A stretch of DNA of 64,000 bases from Flavobacterium aquaticum. GTDB lineage: Bacteria; Bacteroidota; Bacteroidia; Flavobacteriales; Flavobacteriaceae. A model generated the notes under the pieces. It ran no database searches. It was not told the origin of the DNA and worked only from the letters and a program-made list of their open reading frames with translations. Positions within the stretch are counted from its first letter, which is position 1; each line of letters starts with the position of its first letter. Location: the NCBI RefSeq assembly GCF_003259835.1, contig NZ_QLMI01000009.1, positions 1-64,000 of the forward strand. The letters run 5' to 3'. Below, piece by piece: positions 1-8,554 of the stretch. Position numbers and translations under genes: made by a program.

Positions 1-76
1 TTTTTCAACTTTTTTTAAAGTTTTTTTGATTTGTTTAATCTTCAGCTTGTGTGTGAACTTCTGCTCTAATGCGGGT

Positions 77-107
77 GCAAAAGTAGAAATCTTTTTTGTT
101 CCCACAA
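77..107 (-). promoter_or_regulatory. Leftward promoter, probably of an rRNA operon outside the window
   Basis: Read on the minus strand, TACTTTTGC (85-77) matches the Bacteroidetes -7 box TAnnTTTG, and TTG (107-105) lies 19 bp upstream as the -33 box. The start-site region reads TTTGCACCCGC, a form I associate with flavobacterial rRNA operon leaders. No reading frame follows before the left edge, which fits a long untranslated leader. The rRNA assignment is inference; the promoter match is direct. Confidence 0.55.
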
Positions 108-203
108 GGCTTTTAGCTTCTTTTTTTTGTGTTTTTTTTATTGTTTTTCTTAACATGCTGATAACAAGGATTTAATATGGGAAAGTTTTTTACATCCCCC
201 TAG

Positions 204-219
204 CCCCCTTCGAAGGGGG
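204..219. repeat. 16-bp perfect GC-rich palindrome
   Basis: CCCCCTTCGAAGGGGG is a perfect palindrome in otherwise AT-rich DNA, flanked by GAAAG (181-185) and CTTTC (224-228), which could extend a cruciform or hairpin. It resembles dispersed intergenic repeats of flavobacterial genomes. No gene is attached to it. Confidence 0.5.
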
Positions 220-303
220 AACGCTTTCTAAGAAGGATTCGTTTATTTTGTTTTATACTATATATATGTATAGTTTCAGGTTTCAAGTTTCAGGTGTGGG
301 CTT

Positions 304-394
304 AACTGCGTTAAGCAGTTGCCTGCTACGCAGGAGATTCCTATTCTGCGGAATGAAAACTCGCGGTGCGAGGAAAGAATGCTCGCGGTGCGAG
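304..394. repeat. Chain of five short perfect hairpins
   Basis: Five inverted repeats follow each other: AACTGC/GCAGTT (304-320), CCTGC/GCAGG (322-334), ATTCC/GGAAT (337-354), CTCGC/GCGAG (360-372) and CTCGC/GCGAG again (382-394). The last two are identical in a 14-bp direct repeat, and the GC-rich tract continues to about 420. Local GC content is far above the surroundings. An open frame of 62 codons crosses it but has no protein-like features, so it is treated as noncoding. Confidence 0.55.
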
Positions 395-454
395 GTGTTA
401 GCGCACGCTTCGCGAGCCAGTGGAATGGTTATCTGAAATACTAAACGTCTTGAA

Positions 455-546
455 TAGCCCCGATGGGAGTGGAAATCTTTTTTTGCCATGTTTCGAATTC
501 ACTTAAATATAACATGGCAAAAAAAATTGTAGTGGACAGCGGGACT
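455..546 (+). ncRNA. Flavo-1-like structured RNA element
   Basis: The conserved-looking left part, tagccccgatgggagtgg (455-472), faces a right part ending agtggacagcggga (531-544). Between them is a perfect 15-bp stem: seven T plus GCCATGTT (478-492) pairs with AACATGGC plus seven A (511-525), with an 18-nt loop. CCCG (459-462) can pair with CGGG (540-543) as an outer closing stem. The layout, with paired GGAAATC/GATTGT internal regions, matches the abundant flavobacterial intergenic element that I recall as the Flavo-1 RNA motif. Strand follows that recalled consensus. Its function is not established. Confidence 0.55.
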
Positions 547-610
547 AAAAGTCTTTATGGAAAACTAAAAAGATGCTTCTAATCTTTTTTAACATTATAC
601 CTTATATATA

Positions 611-641
611 TTGTATGGATTTTATTAATGGTTTATATTTG
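611..641 (+). promoter_or_regulatory. Promoter of the thrS-infC-rpmI-rplT operon
   Basis: TTG (611-613), 20 bp, then TATATTTG (634-641) is a full -33/-7 match to the Bacteroidetes consensus. Transcription would begin near 648, leaving about 14 nt before the thrS ATG. No T-box or attenuator hairpin is visible in this short leader. Confidence 0.75.
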
Positions 642-661
642 CAACTTATAAATTTTAAAAA

Positions 662-2602
662 ATGATAAAAGTTACTTTACCCGACGGGTCGGTTAAGGAG
701 ATGGCTCAAGGAGTTACTCCAATGGATGTTGCGAAAAGCATTAGTGAAGGTTTGGCTAGAAACGTGATTTCGGCTTCCTATAATGGTACCACTATTGAAA
801 CGACGACGACCTTAACGACGGACGGTACACTTATATTATATACGTGGAATGACAAAGAAGGTAAAAAAGCTTTTTGGCATTCGACTTCGCACGTGATGGC
901 GCAAGCTTTGGAAGAAATTTTCCCTGGTATTAAATTAACGCTTGGGCCTGCGATTGATAACGGTTTCTATTACGACGTAGATTTTGGTGATAAAAAAATT
1001 ACGGATGCCGATTTCAAAAAGATTGAAGATCGTGTGTTAGAAATTTCGAGAGAGAAACATGAGTTTAAAATGCGTTCGGTTTCTAAAGCTGAAGCATTGG
1101 AAATTTATAAAAATAATGAGTACAAAACCGAATTGATTTCGAATTTAGAAGACGGAACGATTACGTTCTGTGATCATTCGAATTTCTTTGATTTGTGTCG
1201 TGGTGGTCATATTCCGAATACAGGAATTATCAAAGCGATGAAAATTTTATCAGTGGCAGGTGCTTACTGGAGAGGTGATGAAAAGAATAAGCAGTTAACT
1301 CGTGTTTACGGAATTTCGTTCCCAAAACAAAAAGACTTAACGGATTACTTAGAATTATTAGAAGAAGCAAAACGCAGAGACCATAGAAAATTAGGAAAAG
1401 AATTAGAATTATTCCATTTCTCACAAAAAGTAGGTCAAGGTTTACCATTATGGTTACCAAAAGGAGCTGCTTTGCGCGATAGATTAGAGCAGTTCTTGAA
1501 AAAAGCGCAGAAAAAAGCAGGTTACGAGCAAGTAGTTACGCCTCACATTGGGATGAAAGACTTGTATGTAACTTCTGGACACTATGCTAAATATGGTGCG
1601 GATAGTTTCCAACCAATTCATACTCCAGCGGAGGGCGAAGAGTTCTTGCTAAAACCAATGAACTGTCCACACCACTGTGAGATTTACAATGCAAGACCTT
1701 GGTCGTATAAAGATTTACCAAAGCGTTATGCTGAATTTGGAACAGTGTATCGTTATGAACAATCGGGTGAATTACACGGCTTGACTCGTGTTAGAGGATT
1801 TACTCAGGATGATGCGCATATTTTCTGTACGCCTGATCAATTGGATGCAGAGTTCAAAAATGTAATCGACTTGGTATTGTATGTTTTTGGTTCATTAGGA
1901 TTTGAAAACTTTACGGCTCAGGTATCGGTTCGTGATTTAGATAATCCGGATAAATATATAGGTAGCGTTGAAAACTGGGAAAAAGCTGAAAATGCAATTA
2001 TCAGTGCAGCGAAAGATAAAGGATTGAATTATGTGATTGAAGCTGGAGAAGCGGCTTTCTATGGTCCGAAATTGGATTTCATGGTGAAAGATGCTTTAGG
2101 TAGAAGCTGGCAATTAGGAACGATTCAGGTAGATTACAATTTACCAGAGCGTTTTGAATTGTCTTATAAAGGTGCGGATGACAAGTTGCATCGCCCAGTT
2201 ATGATTCACCGAGCACCTTTTGGATCAATGGAACGTTTTATCGCTATTTTATTGGAACACACAGCAGGAAATTTCCCAATTTGGTTGATGCCAGAGCAGG
2301 CTATAATCTTGTCTTTGAGTGAGAAATATGAAAATTATGCGAAAAAAGTTTTAGATTTGCTAGAAAATCACGAAATTCGCGCCCTAATTGACAACCGAAA
2401 CGAAACAATCGGGAAGAAAATTAGAGAAGCGGAGATGAATAAATATCCGTTTATGCTGATTGTTGGCGAGGAAGAAGAGAAAAACGGAACCATTTCTGTT
2501 AGACAACGCGGACAAGAAGGAAAAGGAAATATATCGGTTACTATTGAGCAATTTGCTGCAATGATAAACGAAGAAATCAATAAAACATTAAAACAATTTT
2601 AA
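662..2602 (+). CDS. thrS: Threonine--tRNA ligase
   Basis: Charges tRNA-Thr with threonine in the cytosol. The 646 residues match the usual full length. In order: an N-terminal TGS domain (about 1-62), the editing domain with HSTSH (H73, H77) and a later CRGGH segment, the class II catalytic core with MNCPHH at about residue 335 (zinc-binding Cys), motif 3 around [16 protein letters not shown], and a C-terminal anticodon-binding domain. It is the first gene of an operon with three other translation genes; only 22 nt separate its stop from infC. The ATG lies just downstream of a good promoter. Confidence 0.97.
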   Translation: MIKVTLPDGSVKEMAQGVTPMDVAKSISEGLARNVISASYNGTTIETTTTLTTDGTLILYTWNDKEGKKAFWHSTSHVMAQALEEIFPGIKLTLGPAIDNGFYYDVDFGDKKITDADFKKIEDRVLEISREKHEFKMRSVSKAEALEIYKNNEYKTELISNLEDGTITFCDHSNFFDLCRGGHIPNTGIIKAMKILSVAGAYWRGDEKNKQLTRVYGISFPKQKDLTDYLELLEEAKRRDHRKLGKELELFHFSQKVGQGLPLWLPKGAALRDRLEQFLKKAQKKAGYEQVVTPHIGMKDLYVTSGHYAKYGADSFQPIHTPAEGEEFLLKPMNCPHHCEIYNARPWSYKDLPKRYAEFGTVYRYEQSGELHGLTRVRGFTQDDAHIFCTPDQLDAEFKNVIDLVLYVFGSLGFENFTAQVSVRDLDNPDKYIGSVENWEKAENAIISAAKDKGLNYVIEAGEAAFYGPKLDFMVKDALGRSWQLGTIQVDYNLPERFELSYKGADDKLHRPVMIHRAPFGSMERFIAILLEHTAGNFPIWLMPEQAIILSLSEKYENYAKKVLDLLENHEIRALIDNRNETIGKKIREAEMNKYPFMLIVGEEEEKNGTISVRQRGQEGKGNISVTIEQFAAMINEEINKTLKQF

Positions 2603-2624
2603 GTTTAACTAAAATCTTAAAGCC

Positions 2625-3182
2625 ATAGCAATTAGAAACAACAGAGGTTTTCAACCTCGCGAAGAGAAAAAAGCAGCGCACCGTATCAACAATTTGATTC
2701 GTGTACCTGAAGTACGTTTAGTAGGCGAAAACATTGAGCCTGGAGTTTACAAAATAGCGGAAGCCCTTCGTTTAGCTGAAGAGCAAGAAGTTGATTTGGT
2801 AGAAATTTCTCCAAATGCTGAGCCACCCGTTTGTAAATTGATGGATTATGGTAAGTTTTTGTACCAACAAAAGAAGAGAGATAAAGAACTTAAAGCAAAA
2901 TCGACTCAGATTGTAATTAAAGAGATTCGTTTTGGACCTCAAACAGATGAGCATGATTATGAATTTAAGAAAAAGAATGCCCTTAAATTTTTACAAGATG
3001 GTGCTAAATTAAAAGCATTTGTATTCTTTAAAGGTCGTTCGATTATCTACAAAGAGCAAGGACAAATTTTATTATTACGTTTGGCTCAAGAATTGGAAGA
3101 GTTTGGAAAAGTAGAAGCGATGCCAGTTTTAGAAGGAAAACGTATGATTATGTACATTGCTCCGAAAAAGAAAGGAAAATAG
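2625..3182 (+). CDS. infC: Translation initiation factor IF-3, non-AUG start
   Basis: IF-3 binds the 30S subunit, prevents 50S joining and proofreads the start codon. The frame holds both IF-3 domains; the C-terminal part has [18 protein letters not shown] and [15 protein letters not shown]. No ATG, GTG or TTG lies between the upstream in-frame stop at 2610 and TTG 2694, yet the usual N-terminus ([15 protein letters not shown]) is encoded from 2628. I therefore place the start at ATA 2625, giving 185 residues; ATT 2631 is the alternative. A poor start codon is the known basis of IF-3 autoregulation in E. coli (AUU there). A TTG start at 2694 would remove 23 conserved residues. Confidence 0.9.
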   Translation: MAIRNNRGFQPREEKKAAHRINNLIRVPEVRLVGENIEPGVYKIAEALRLAEEQEVDLVEISPNAEPPVCKLMDYGKFLYQQKKRDKELKAKSTQIVIKEIRFGPQTDEHDYEFKKKNALKFLQDGAKLKAFVFFKGRSIIYKEQGQILLLRLAQELEEFGKVEAMPVLEGKRMIMYIAPKKKGK

Positions 3183-3292
3183 TTTTAGTGATAAGTAATT
3201 AGTGATTAGTCGCTGAACTATACAAATAGTGATTACCAAGTAATCCTACATGAAAAATAATAAGTAAGATAGATTATAAATACAGGAAGAAA

Positions 3293-3490
3293 ATGCCTAA
3301 AATGAAAACGAAATCTAGTGCTAAGAAACGATTCAAAGTTACTGGTTCTGGAAAGATCAAAAGAAAACACGCTTTTAAAAGTCACATTTTGACTAAAAAA
3401 TCTAAAAAGCGTAAATTAGCTTTAACTCACTCTACATTGGTTCACCCAACAGATGAGAGAAGCATTAAACAACAATTGAATATTATTTAA
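3293..3490 (+). CDS. rpmI: 50S ribosomal protein L35
   Basis: Small basic component of the large ribosomal subunit. The 65 residues are full length and carry the family's start [15 protein letters not shown] and the [20 protein letters not shown]-type basic core. It sits between infC and rplT, the usual order. The 110-nt gap from infC is AT-rich, contains near-repeats of 'agtgatta', and shows no terminator, so the gene is probably co-transcribed. Confidence 0.96.
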   Translation: MPKMKTKSSAKKRFKVTGSGKIKRKHAFKSHILTKKSKKRKLALTHSTLVHPTDERSIKQQLNII

Positions 3491-3629
3491 TCGTTGTTTG
3501 GTTAAAACAATTTAGTAACCCTGGAGTGGGCTGAATGAAGAACAAAGTTAAAAGTACAAAGTATAAAGTATGATGTTCTACGTTTAAAAGTGTTGAGAAA
3601 CCGCCTTACTGCAAAAAACATTTAAAATT

Positions 3630-3974
3630 ATGCCAAGAGCAACAAATTCAGTAGCTACTAAAGCTAGAAAAAAAAGAGTATTAAAACAAGCCAAAGGTTT
3701 CTTTGGAAGACGTAAAAACGTTTGGACTGTAGCTAAAAACGCGGTAGAAAAAGCAATGGCTTATGCTTACCGTGATAGAAAACAAAACAAAAGAAATTTC
3801 CGTGCTTTATGGATTACGCGTATCAATGCTGGTGCACGTTTACATGGTATGAGTTATTCTCAATTTATGGGGAAAGTAAAAGCTAACAACATCGAATTGA
3901 ACCGTAAAGTTCTTGCTGATTTAGCTATGAACCACCCAGCTGCTTTCACAGCTATCGTTAACAAAATTAAATAA
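3630..3974 (+). CDS. rplT: 50S ribosomal protein L20
   Basis: Early-assembling 23S rRNA-binding protein. The 114 residues are of normal length and begin [20 protein letters not shown], with the conserved KGFFGRRKN and [20 protein letters not shown] segments. It closes the translation operon and is followed by a strong terminator. The 139-nt gap from rpmI holds short direct repeats (aaagtacaaagtataaagta); in other bacteria L20 represses this operon by binding leader RNA, but no such site can be named here. Confidence 0.97.
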   Translation: MPRATNSVATKARKKRVLKQAKGFFGRRKNVWTVAKNAVEKAMAYAYRDRKQNKRNFRALWITRINAGARLHGMSYSQFMGKVKANNIELNRKVLADLAMNHPAAFTAIVNKIK

Positions 3975-4009
3975 TTACGTCTAACTCAGTTTATCTTACT
4001 TATATATTA

Positions 4010-4036
4010 AACCCCGATGAAAATCGGGGTTTTTTA
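4010..4036 (+). terminator. Terminator of the thrS-rplT operon
   Basis: AACCCCGAT (4010-4018) pairs perfectly with ATCGGGGTT (4023-4031) around a GAAA loop and runs into a T tract. It stands 35 nt after the rplT stop. Confidence 0.9.
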
Positions 4037-4061
4037 TTTGATGTGGTTTTGATTGTGGGGA

Positions 4062-4085
4062 CGGAATGGAATTCCGCGCTATCGG
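4062..4085 (+). repeat. 24-bp dispersed repeat, copy 1
   Basis: Contains ATTCCGCGCTATCGG preceded by CGGAATGG. The same 24-bp word, with one difference (GG versus GT), occurs in reverse orientation at 23031-23054. Both copies sit directly beyond a gene-end terminator, next to a leftward gene. Confidence 0.6.
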
Positions 4086-4125
4086 GATGTATTTTTATCA
4101 TATAGAGAATTTATTGTGAACTCTC

Positions 4126-5817
4126 TTAATTAAAATCAATTTCTTTTGGTATTGGAAAACCAGCTTTTCTATATATTTCTAATTTCCATTTACTATCCTC
4201 AATTTTCCACTTCTTCATTCTAAACTTTGTCCCCGAAATTAATTGTCTCATTTCACTAATTTCTTTTTTATATTCATCAGAAGCTTCATCTTGCTCAGAC
4301 TTAGATTTTTTATCCCATTCTGTAATTAGTTTCCACTTCTGAATTACATTTTCAATACTTTCTCTTTCATTCTGTTTTTGTCTTTCCCATTCAATATTAT
4401 TTCTTTTTAAAACTTCACCTAGTAATGCTTCTCTAACTGGATGTAAGAATACTTTGTTTTTTCCTCTTGAACCAGTAAGTTTTAGAGTAATTTGATCATT
4501 GAGCCATTTACCCAAATATGTTTTTTGTTTTGGAATCGTATTATAATTTTTTTCATCCTCATAATATTCTTCTAATTTTAACAAATTTTCAGCCCACTTG
4601 TCTTCATTTGCAATATTATTAGTACCAAAGTTTTCTGGAACTTCCCATAAAAAATTTATAGATTTCATTTTCTCTTCTTCATAATTCCAATCCCACTTTG
4701 GGGTTTCAAGACCTTTTCGTCTTCTTTTTTGCCTAACACACCAAACACCAAGTTCAAAATATGGCAGACTTTTATTTCTTGTATTTGGTACATATGTGAA
4801 ATCTAAATGACTTTGATATTTATTTTTAAAGGCCACCAATTCAGTAAATCTTATATCCCAAGTGTGTCTAATTTGTCCTTCCCATGCATTTCCTATAGGA
4901 AATCCAGCATCAATTAACTGACTTGCTAATTCATATGGTAACGCATCAGCTTTTATTAATTCTTTGATTCTTTTGTACCAATTGTATAAATCTCTATCCG
5001 AATTTTTTTTAGCAACAGCACCAGTAGATTTTATATCTCTTTTATAAATAATATATTTTTGTAAAAAATAGTTGAAATTTTCAAAGTCGCTTTTTGAAAT
5101 TGAAATTAATTTATTTCTTGATAACTTATTGTCTGGTTCATCACCTTGTCCAAATTCATTTTCAAAAAAAGGTGTGTATATGTATTTTTCAAATGGATTT
5201 TCACCATCATTTGATTGAATCTCATTTGATTGATTGAGAGATTTAAATTGAGAATATAATAAACCCATTTTATCATATTTTTCAATTAATTCTTTGTCTA
5301 ATTTAAAAACATTCTCATCTTTTAAATTTATTATGTCTTGAAAGTAGTCTTTTATCTCTTTTATTAATTTTTTTCCTTGTTTATCGGTTTCTGTTCTAAA
5401 ATCTAGTTGAACTGATGCTTCGATATTGCTTAAAAAACCAGAATTTGTTAAATTTGATGAACCTATAATAACCCTTGAATATGTTTTACCTTCAAATAAA
5501 AAAAGTTTTGGATGATAAGTTATAAACTCTTCATTTTTATGATAAATGAATACATCAATCTTATTTTCTAGTAAAATTTCCAACGATTGTTTTGAAGTTC
5601 CTTTATTATCAACTCCAATGAAGAATACTACTTTTTTATTATTTTCTTTTGCTTCTAATAAAAATTTCAACAATTTATTAACTCCTGAAACAGCTGTAAA
5701 AGCAACAAAACCTGTAATAACATCAAAATTTGGACTTATTAAAGAAGTTGCTATTTGGTCCCCAACGTTTAATTTATTCCTTTTATTTAATCCATGTCCA
5801 ATGAAATCTATTTGCAT
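4126..5817 (-). CDS. PLD-fold (NgoFVII-like) nuclease with helicase-associated repeats
   Basis: A 563-residue protein of uncertain role. The N-terminal third (about 1-165) resembles the phospholipase-D-type restriction endonuclease domain: H102-x-K104 is followed by GSSN (119-122) and a downstream E133, one half of a PLD catalytic site, so a dimer would be needed. Residues about 318-392 (HTWDIRFTELVAF...RQKRRR...INFLWEVP) and 405-480 (WAENLLKLEEYY...LGKWLNDQ...NNIEW) look like two helicase-associated (HA) repeats, but no helicase motors are present. The C-terminus is highly charged. It stands alone, opposite in strand to its flanking genes, with no methyltransferase beside it (the adjacent rlmF is an rRNA enzyme). 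A DNA-targeting defence nuclease is inference. Confidence 0.6.
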   Translation of the reverse strand: MQIDFIGHGLNKRNKLNVGDQIATSLISPNFDVITGFVAFTAVSGVNKLLKFLLEAKENNKKVVFFIGVDNKGTSKQSLEILLENKIDVFIYHKNEEFITYHPKLFLFEGKTYSRVIIGSSNLTNSGFLSNIEASVQLDFRTETDKQGKKLIKEIKDYFQDIINLKDENVFKLDKELIEKYDKMGLLYSQFKSLNQSNEIQSNDGENPFEKYIYTPFFENEFGQGDEPDNKLSRNKLISISKSDFENFNYFLQKYIIYKRDIKSTGAVAKKNSDRDLYNWYKRIKELIKADALPYELASQLIDAGFPIGNAWEGQIRHTWDIRFTELVAFKNKYQSHLDFTYVPNTRNKSLPYFELGVWCVRQKRRRKGLETPKWDWNYEEEKMKSINFLWEVPENFGTNNIANEDKWAENLLKLEEYYEDEKNYNTIPKQKTYLGKWLNDQITLKLTGSRGKNKVFLHPVREALLGEVLKRNNIEWERQKQNERESIENVIQKWKLITEWDKKSKSEQDEASDEYKKEISEMRQLISGTKFRMKKWKIEDSKWKLEIYRKAGFPIPKEIDFN

Positions 5818-5880
5818 ATTTTCTTAAATATTATTTTTATGTGCATTTTTGAAATATACTTGCAGTCAAATAGTACATCT

Positions 5881-5888
5881 CAAATATA
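5881..5888 (-). promoter_or_regulatory. Putative promoter of the PLD-fold nuclease gene
   Basis: TATATTTG on the minus strand matches the -7 box; no -33 TTG at the right spacing was found. It would give a leader of about 55 nt. It overlaps a possible upstream extension of rlmF, supporting a later start for that gene. Confidence 0.4.
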
Positions 5889-5974
5889 ATCAACTTTTCA
5901 ATAATTCTGTAGTAAAAACCTTCTTTATTATTATTCCCCAGAATTCAATACCTTTACACTTTAAAAACATTACT

Positions 5975-6874
5975 TTGAGTACGACCAAAACCATAACCGG
6001 CTTTCATCCGAAAAACAAGCACCACGGCAAATACGATTTTAAAACTTTAATTGCGGCTAACCCTGATTTAGCGCCATTTGTTGCGGTAAATGAATATGGA
6101 ACTGAAACGATTGATTTTGCTAATCCTGATGCGGTGAAAATGTTGAACAAAGCGTTGTTGTTGCATTTTTATGGTTTGAAAAATTGGGATATTCCAAAAG
6201 GATTTCTTTGTCCGCCTATTCCTGGACGTGCTGAATACATTCATCAAGTTGCCGATATTTTAGAAGATACGTTTGGCACGCTGCAAACGAAACATAAAAT
6301 TCGTATTTTAGATGTTGGTATTGGAGCGAATTGTATTTATCCGATTATTGGTGTTTCGGAATACGATTGGCGTTTTGTGGGTAGCGAAGTTGATAAACAA
6401 GCTTTTGAAGCGGCTCAGGAGAATATCAATTCGAATCAAAAATTAAAAGAAAACGTTGCGTTGCGATTGCAAACTTCAAAACGAAATATCTTTAAAAATA
6501 TCATTCTTCCAGAAGACAAATTCGACATGACGATTTGTAATCCGCCATTTCACAGTTCTAAAGAAGAAGCAAATAAAGGTACGATTCGTAAAAATAAAAA
6601 CTTAGGCATTGAAGATTCTAAAAAACCAACCTTAAACTTTGGTGGCGTAAATAACGAATTGTGGTGCGAAGGTGGCGAACTAACGTTCATCAGCAATATG
6701 ATTTATGAAAGCGTGCATTTTAAATCGCAATGCAAATGGTTTTCTTCTTTAGTTTCTAAAAAAGATAATTTGAAACCCTTGCTTTCGCATCTTAAAAAAG
6801 TAAAAGCAACCTACCAAATTACAGAAATGAAACACGGGAATAAAGTGAGTAGAATTTTGTTTTGGAAGTTTTAA
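5975..6874 (+). CDS. rlmF: 23S rRNA (adenine(1618)-N(6))-methyltransferase
   Basis: Methylates A1618 of 23S rRNA with S-adenosylmethionine. It has the family opening GFHPKNKHHGKYDF, then FANPDAVKMLNKALLLHFYG, the SAM-binding segment ILDVGIGANCIYP, and the N6-adenine methyltransferase motif CNPPFHSS. The frame is open from ATG 5849, but the first 42 residues there look unlike the family and would lie upstream of a TAnnTTTA box (5949-5956). I therefore prefer TTG 5975 (299 residues). Sure of function, less sure of start. Confidence 0.9.
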   Translation: MSTTKTITGFHPKNKHHGKYDFKTLIAANPDLAPFVAVNEYGTETIDFANPDAVKMLNKALLLHFYGLKNWDIPKGFLCPPIPGRAEYIHQVADILEDTFGTLQTKHKIRILDVGIGANCIYPIIGVSEYDWRFVGSEVDKQAFEAAQENINSNQKLKENVALRLQTSKRNIFKNIILPEDKFDMTICNPPFHSSKEEANKGTIRKNKNLGIEDSKKPTLNFGGVNNELWCEGGELTFISNMIYESVHFKSQCKWFSSLVSKKDNLKPLLSHLKKVKATYQITEMKHGNKVSRILFWKF

Positions 6875-7016
6875 AAGGTGATGGGTGATGGATGATGGGT
6901 GATGGGTTTTTAAGGGTTCTATAGTTCTCGATACATTTTGCATTTATAAATCTAAGGATTTACAAATACAAAACACTCGAAGTGACGGAAGAAAAAAATA
7001 ATTAATAAAGAACATT

Positions 7017-7475
7017 ATGCAAGAATTACATAAGCTTTTAGATCAATTACAATCGGATATTTCGTCTTTTGATAAAGTGAATTTAGCGGTTTCTTCGGGA
7101 AGTGTAGGTTGGCACATTGCGCATAGCTTAAAAACGATTGACCAAATTGTTACGGCTTGTAAACATTCAAATCCGTCGGAATATCAATGGCATTTTAATT
7201 TTAAACGCTTTTTAATTATGTCAGTAGCGAAAAAGATTCCAAGAGGAAAAGCAAGAGCTCCAAAAATCGTAAGACCTGAAGGTGATATTTCTCCTGAAAC
7301 TTTGGCTTTAAGTTTAGAAAACGTGAGAGAAAATATAAAAAATTGGAAAAGTTTGGATAAAAATACTCATTTTCCACATCCGTTTTTTGGAGTTTTAAAT
7401 AAAAAGGAAACGGAGAACTTTTTAGTATTGCATACCAAACATCATAGGATGATTATTAAGGATATTTTGAAATAA
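7017..7475 (+). CDS. DinB-superfamily (DUF1569-like) protein
   Basis: A 152-residue soluble protein likely to form the DinB four-helix metal-binding bundle. The SVGWHIAHS segment near residue 32 and the C-terminal LHTKHHRMI supply the spaced histidines that bind a divalent metal in this superfamily; HPFFGVLNKKE is typical of the DUF1569 branch. Bacillithiol-dependent transferases share the fold, but no specific substrate can be named. The upstream gap (6875-7016) has a tgatggg microrepeat (6877-6906) and a fragment of the 'tatagttctcga...tcgaagtgac' repeat seen near 60350. Confidence 0.75.
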   Translation: MQELHKLLDQLQSDISSFDKVNLAVSSGSVGWHIAHSLKTIDQIVTACKHSNPSEYQWHFNFKRFLIMSVAKKIPRGKARAPKIVRPEGDISPETLALSLENVRENIKNWKSLDKNTHFPHPFFGVLNKKETENFLVLHTKHHRMIIKDILK

Positions 7476-7479
7476 AAAA

Positions 7480-8544
7480 CTACTCAGATTTTTTATTTAT
7501 TTTTTCCATAATAATCTTTTCCATTTCTCCAATTGAGGGATCAATAGCTATTAGTACTCCTTTATCATCAATTAAAAAAATTGAAGGAATTGCTTTAACT
7601 CCATAGGTTTTGACAACTTCTCCATCAAATTCGCCATTTTCTAAAACATTATCCCATTTCATATTTTCTTTCTGAATGGCTTTAATCCATTTTAATCGAT
7701 CGGCATCTAGTGAAACGCTAAGTATTTTAACATTATGCAACTTAACCTTTTCATATAACTTTGTTAATTGAGGTAATTTTTTTCTACATGGCACACACCA
7801 TGAAGCCCAAAAATCAATAATTAAAATGTTTCCTCTATACGATTCTGTATTAATCAAAATATTATTCTCATTTGGTAATTCAAAATCAGTAATAAAATCA
7901 CCAACTTGTATTTTTTCTCTAGGATAAAGCATCTCTTTTATGTTACTAATTAGATTAGAATTTTGAGCAACTGTATCAATTTTTTGAAAAATCAATTTCA
8001 AATCCTCAAAATTAGCTATTGAATCTTGAGCCGCAAAATATAAAAGTTCGCCAGAAAAATGATTTTTAGGATGTAACGAAACTATTTCATCTATTTTTTT
8101 GTACTTGTTTTTTTGCCAATTTTCGTTTCTAGGTAAAGACGCAATATAACTTGAATATTCTTTTTCTAACTCACTTGTTTGCGTTCCTGAAATATCTTTT
8201 AATACTATCCAATCATACTCGGTTTCATTGTATTTTTTTCTTTGAATTTCAATGGTAACATAAATTTTCTTGTTCTCTAAAAATACATCTTTATCCATTG
8301 ATGATGTTCGATTAGTTAAAAATCGAGTAGCATAAACAATTTCTTCAGACGTAATTCCAGAAAAATAAAATTTATTAGCAACAACTAAACAACTATCTTT
8401 CTTATCATTGTAATTAAAAAACAAATACCCATTGTAATTTCCTTCAATTTGTCCAAAAATCTCGAATTTATTTCTTCCATCTTGAGCAGAAAGTAGATTA
8501 ACAATAAAGAATAATGATATAAATATGGTTTTAATTAAATTCAT
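7480..8544 (-). CDS. Exported TlpA-like thioredoxin-fold protein (DUF4369 N-terminus)
   Basis: An extracytoplasmic thiol-disulfide protein of 354 residues. Residues 1-20 form a signal peptide (hydrophobic, ending LLSAQ). The region to about 205 resembles the DUF4369 module of Bacteroidetes redoxins (GQIEGNYNGYLFFNY...). The thioredoxin/AhpC-TSA domain follows, with C250-V-P-C253 in FWASWCVPC and the cis-Pro segment KAIPSIFLI. It lies 10 nt downstream of the next gene and is probably co-transcribed. The redox role is from family knowledge; the partner is unknown. Confidence 0.88.
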   Translation of the reverse strand: MNLIKTIFISLFFIVNLLSAQDGRNKFEIFGQIEGNYNGYLFFNYNDKKDSCLVVANKFYFSGITSEEIVYATRFLTNRTSSMDKDVFLENKKIYVTIEIQRKKYNETEYDWIVLKDISGTQTSELEKEYSSYIASLPRNENWQKNKYKKIDEIVSLHPKNHFSGELLYFAAQDSIANFEDLKLIFQKIDTVAQNSNLISNIKEMLYPREKIQVGDFITDFELPNENNILINTESYRGNILIIDFWASWCVPCRKKLPQLTKLYEKVKLHNVKILSVSLDADRLKWIKAIQKENMKWDNVLENGEFDGEVVKTYGVKAIPSIFLIDDKGVLIAIDPSIGEMEKIIMEKINKKSE

Positions 8545-8554
8545 AAAAGAAGTG

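Noticed and set aside
248-489. Overlapping frames of 62 and 68 codons on opposite strands
   Set aside because: They cross the hairpin chain and the Flavo-1-like element, have repeat-derived composition and no start context.
4126-5817. Complete restriction-modification system with rlmF as the methyltransferase
   Set aside because: rlmF is a clear 23S rRNA enzyme with the conserved GFHPKNKHH opening and is present in genomes without the nuclease.
5849-5974. N-terminal extension of rlmF from ATG 5849
   Set aside because: No resemblance to the family and overlap with two promoter-like boxes; TTG 5975 is preferred.
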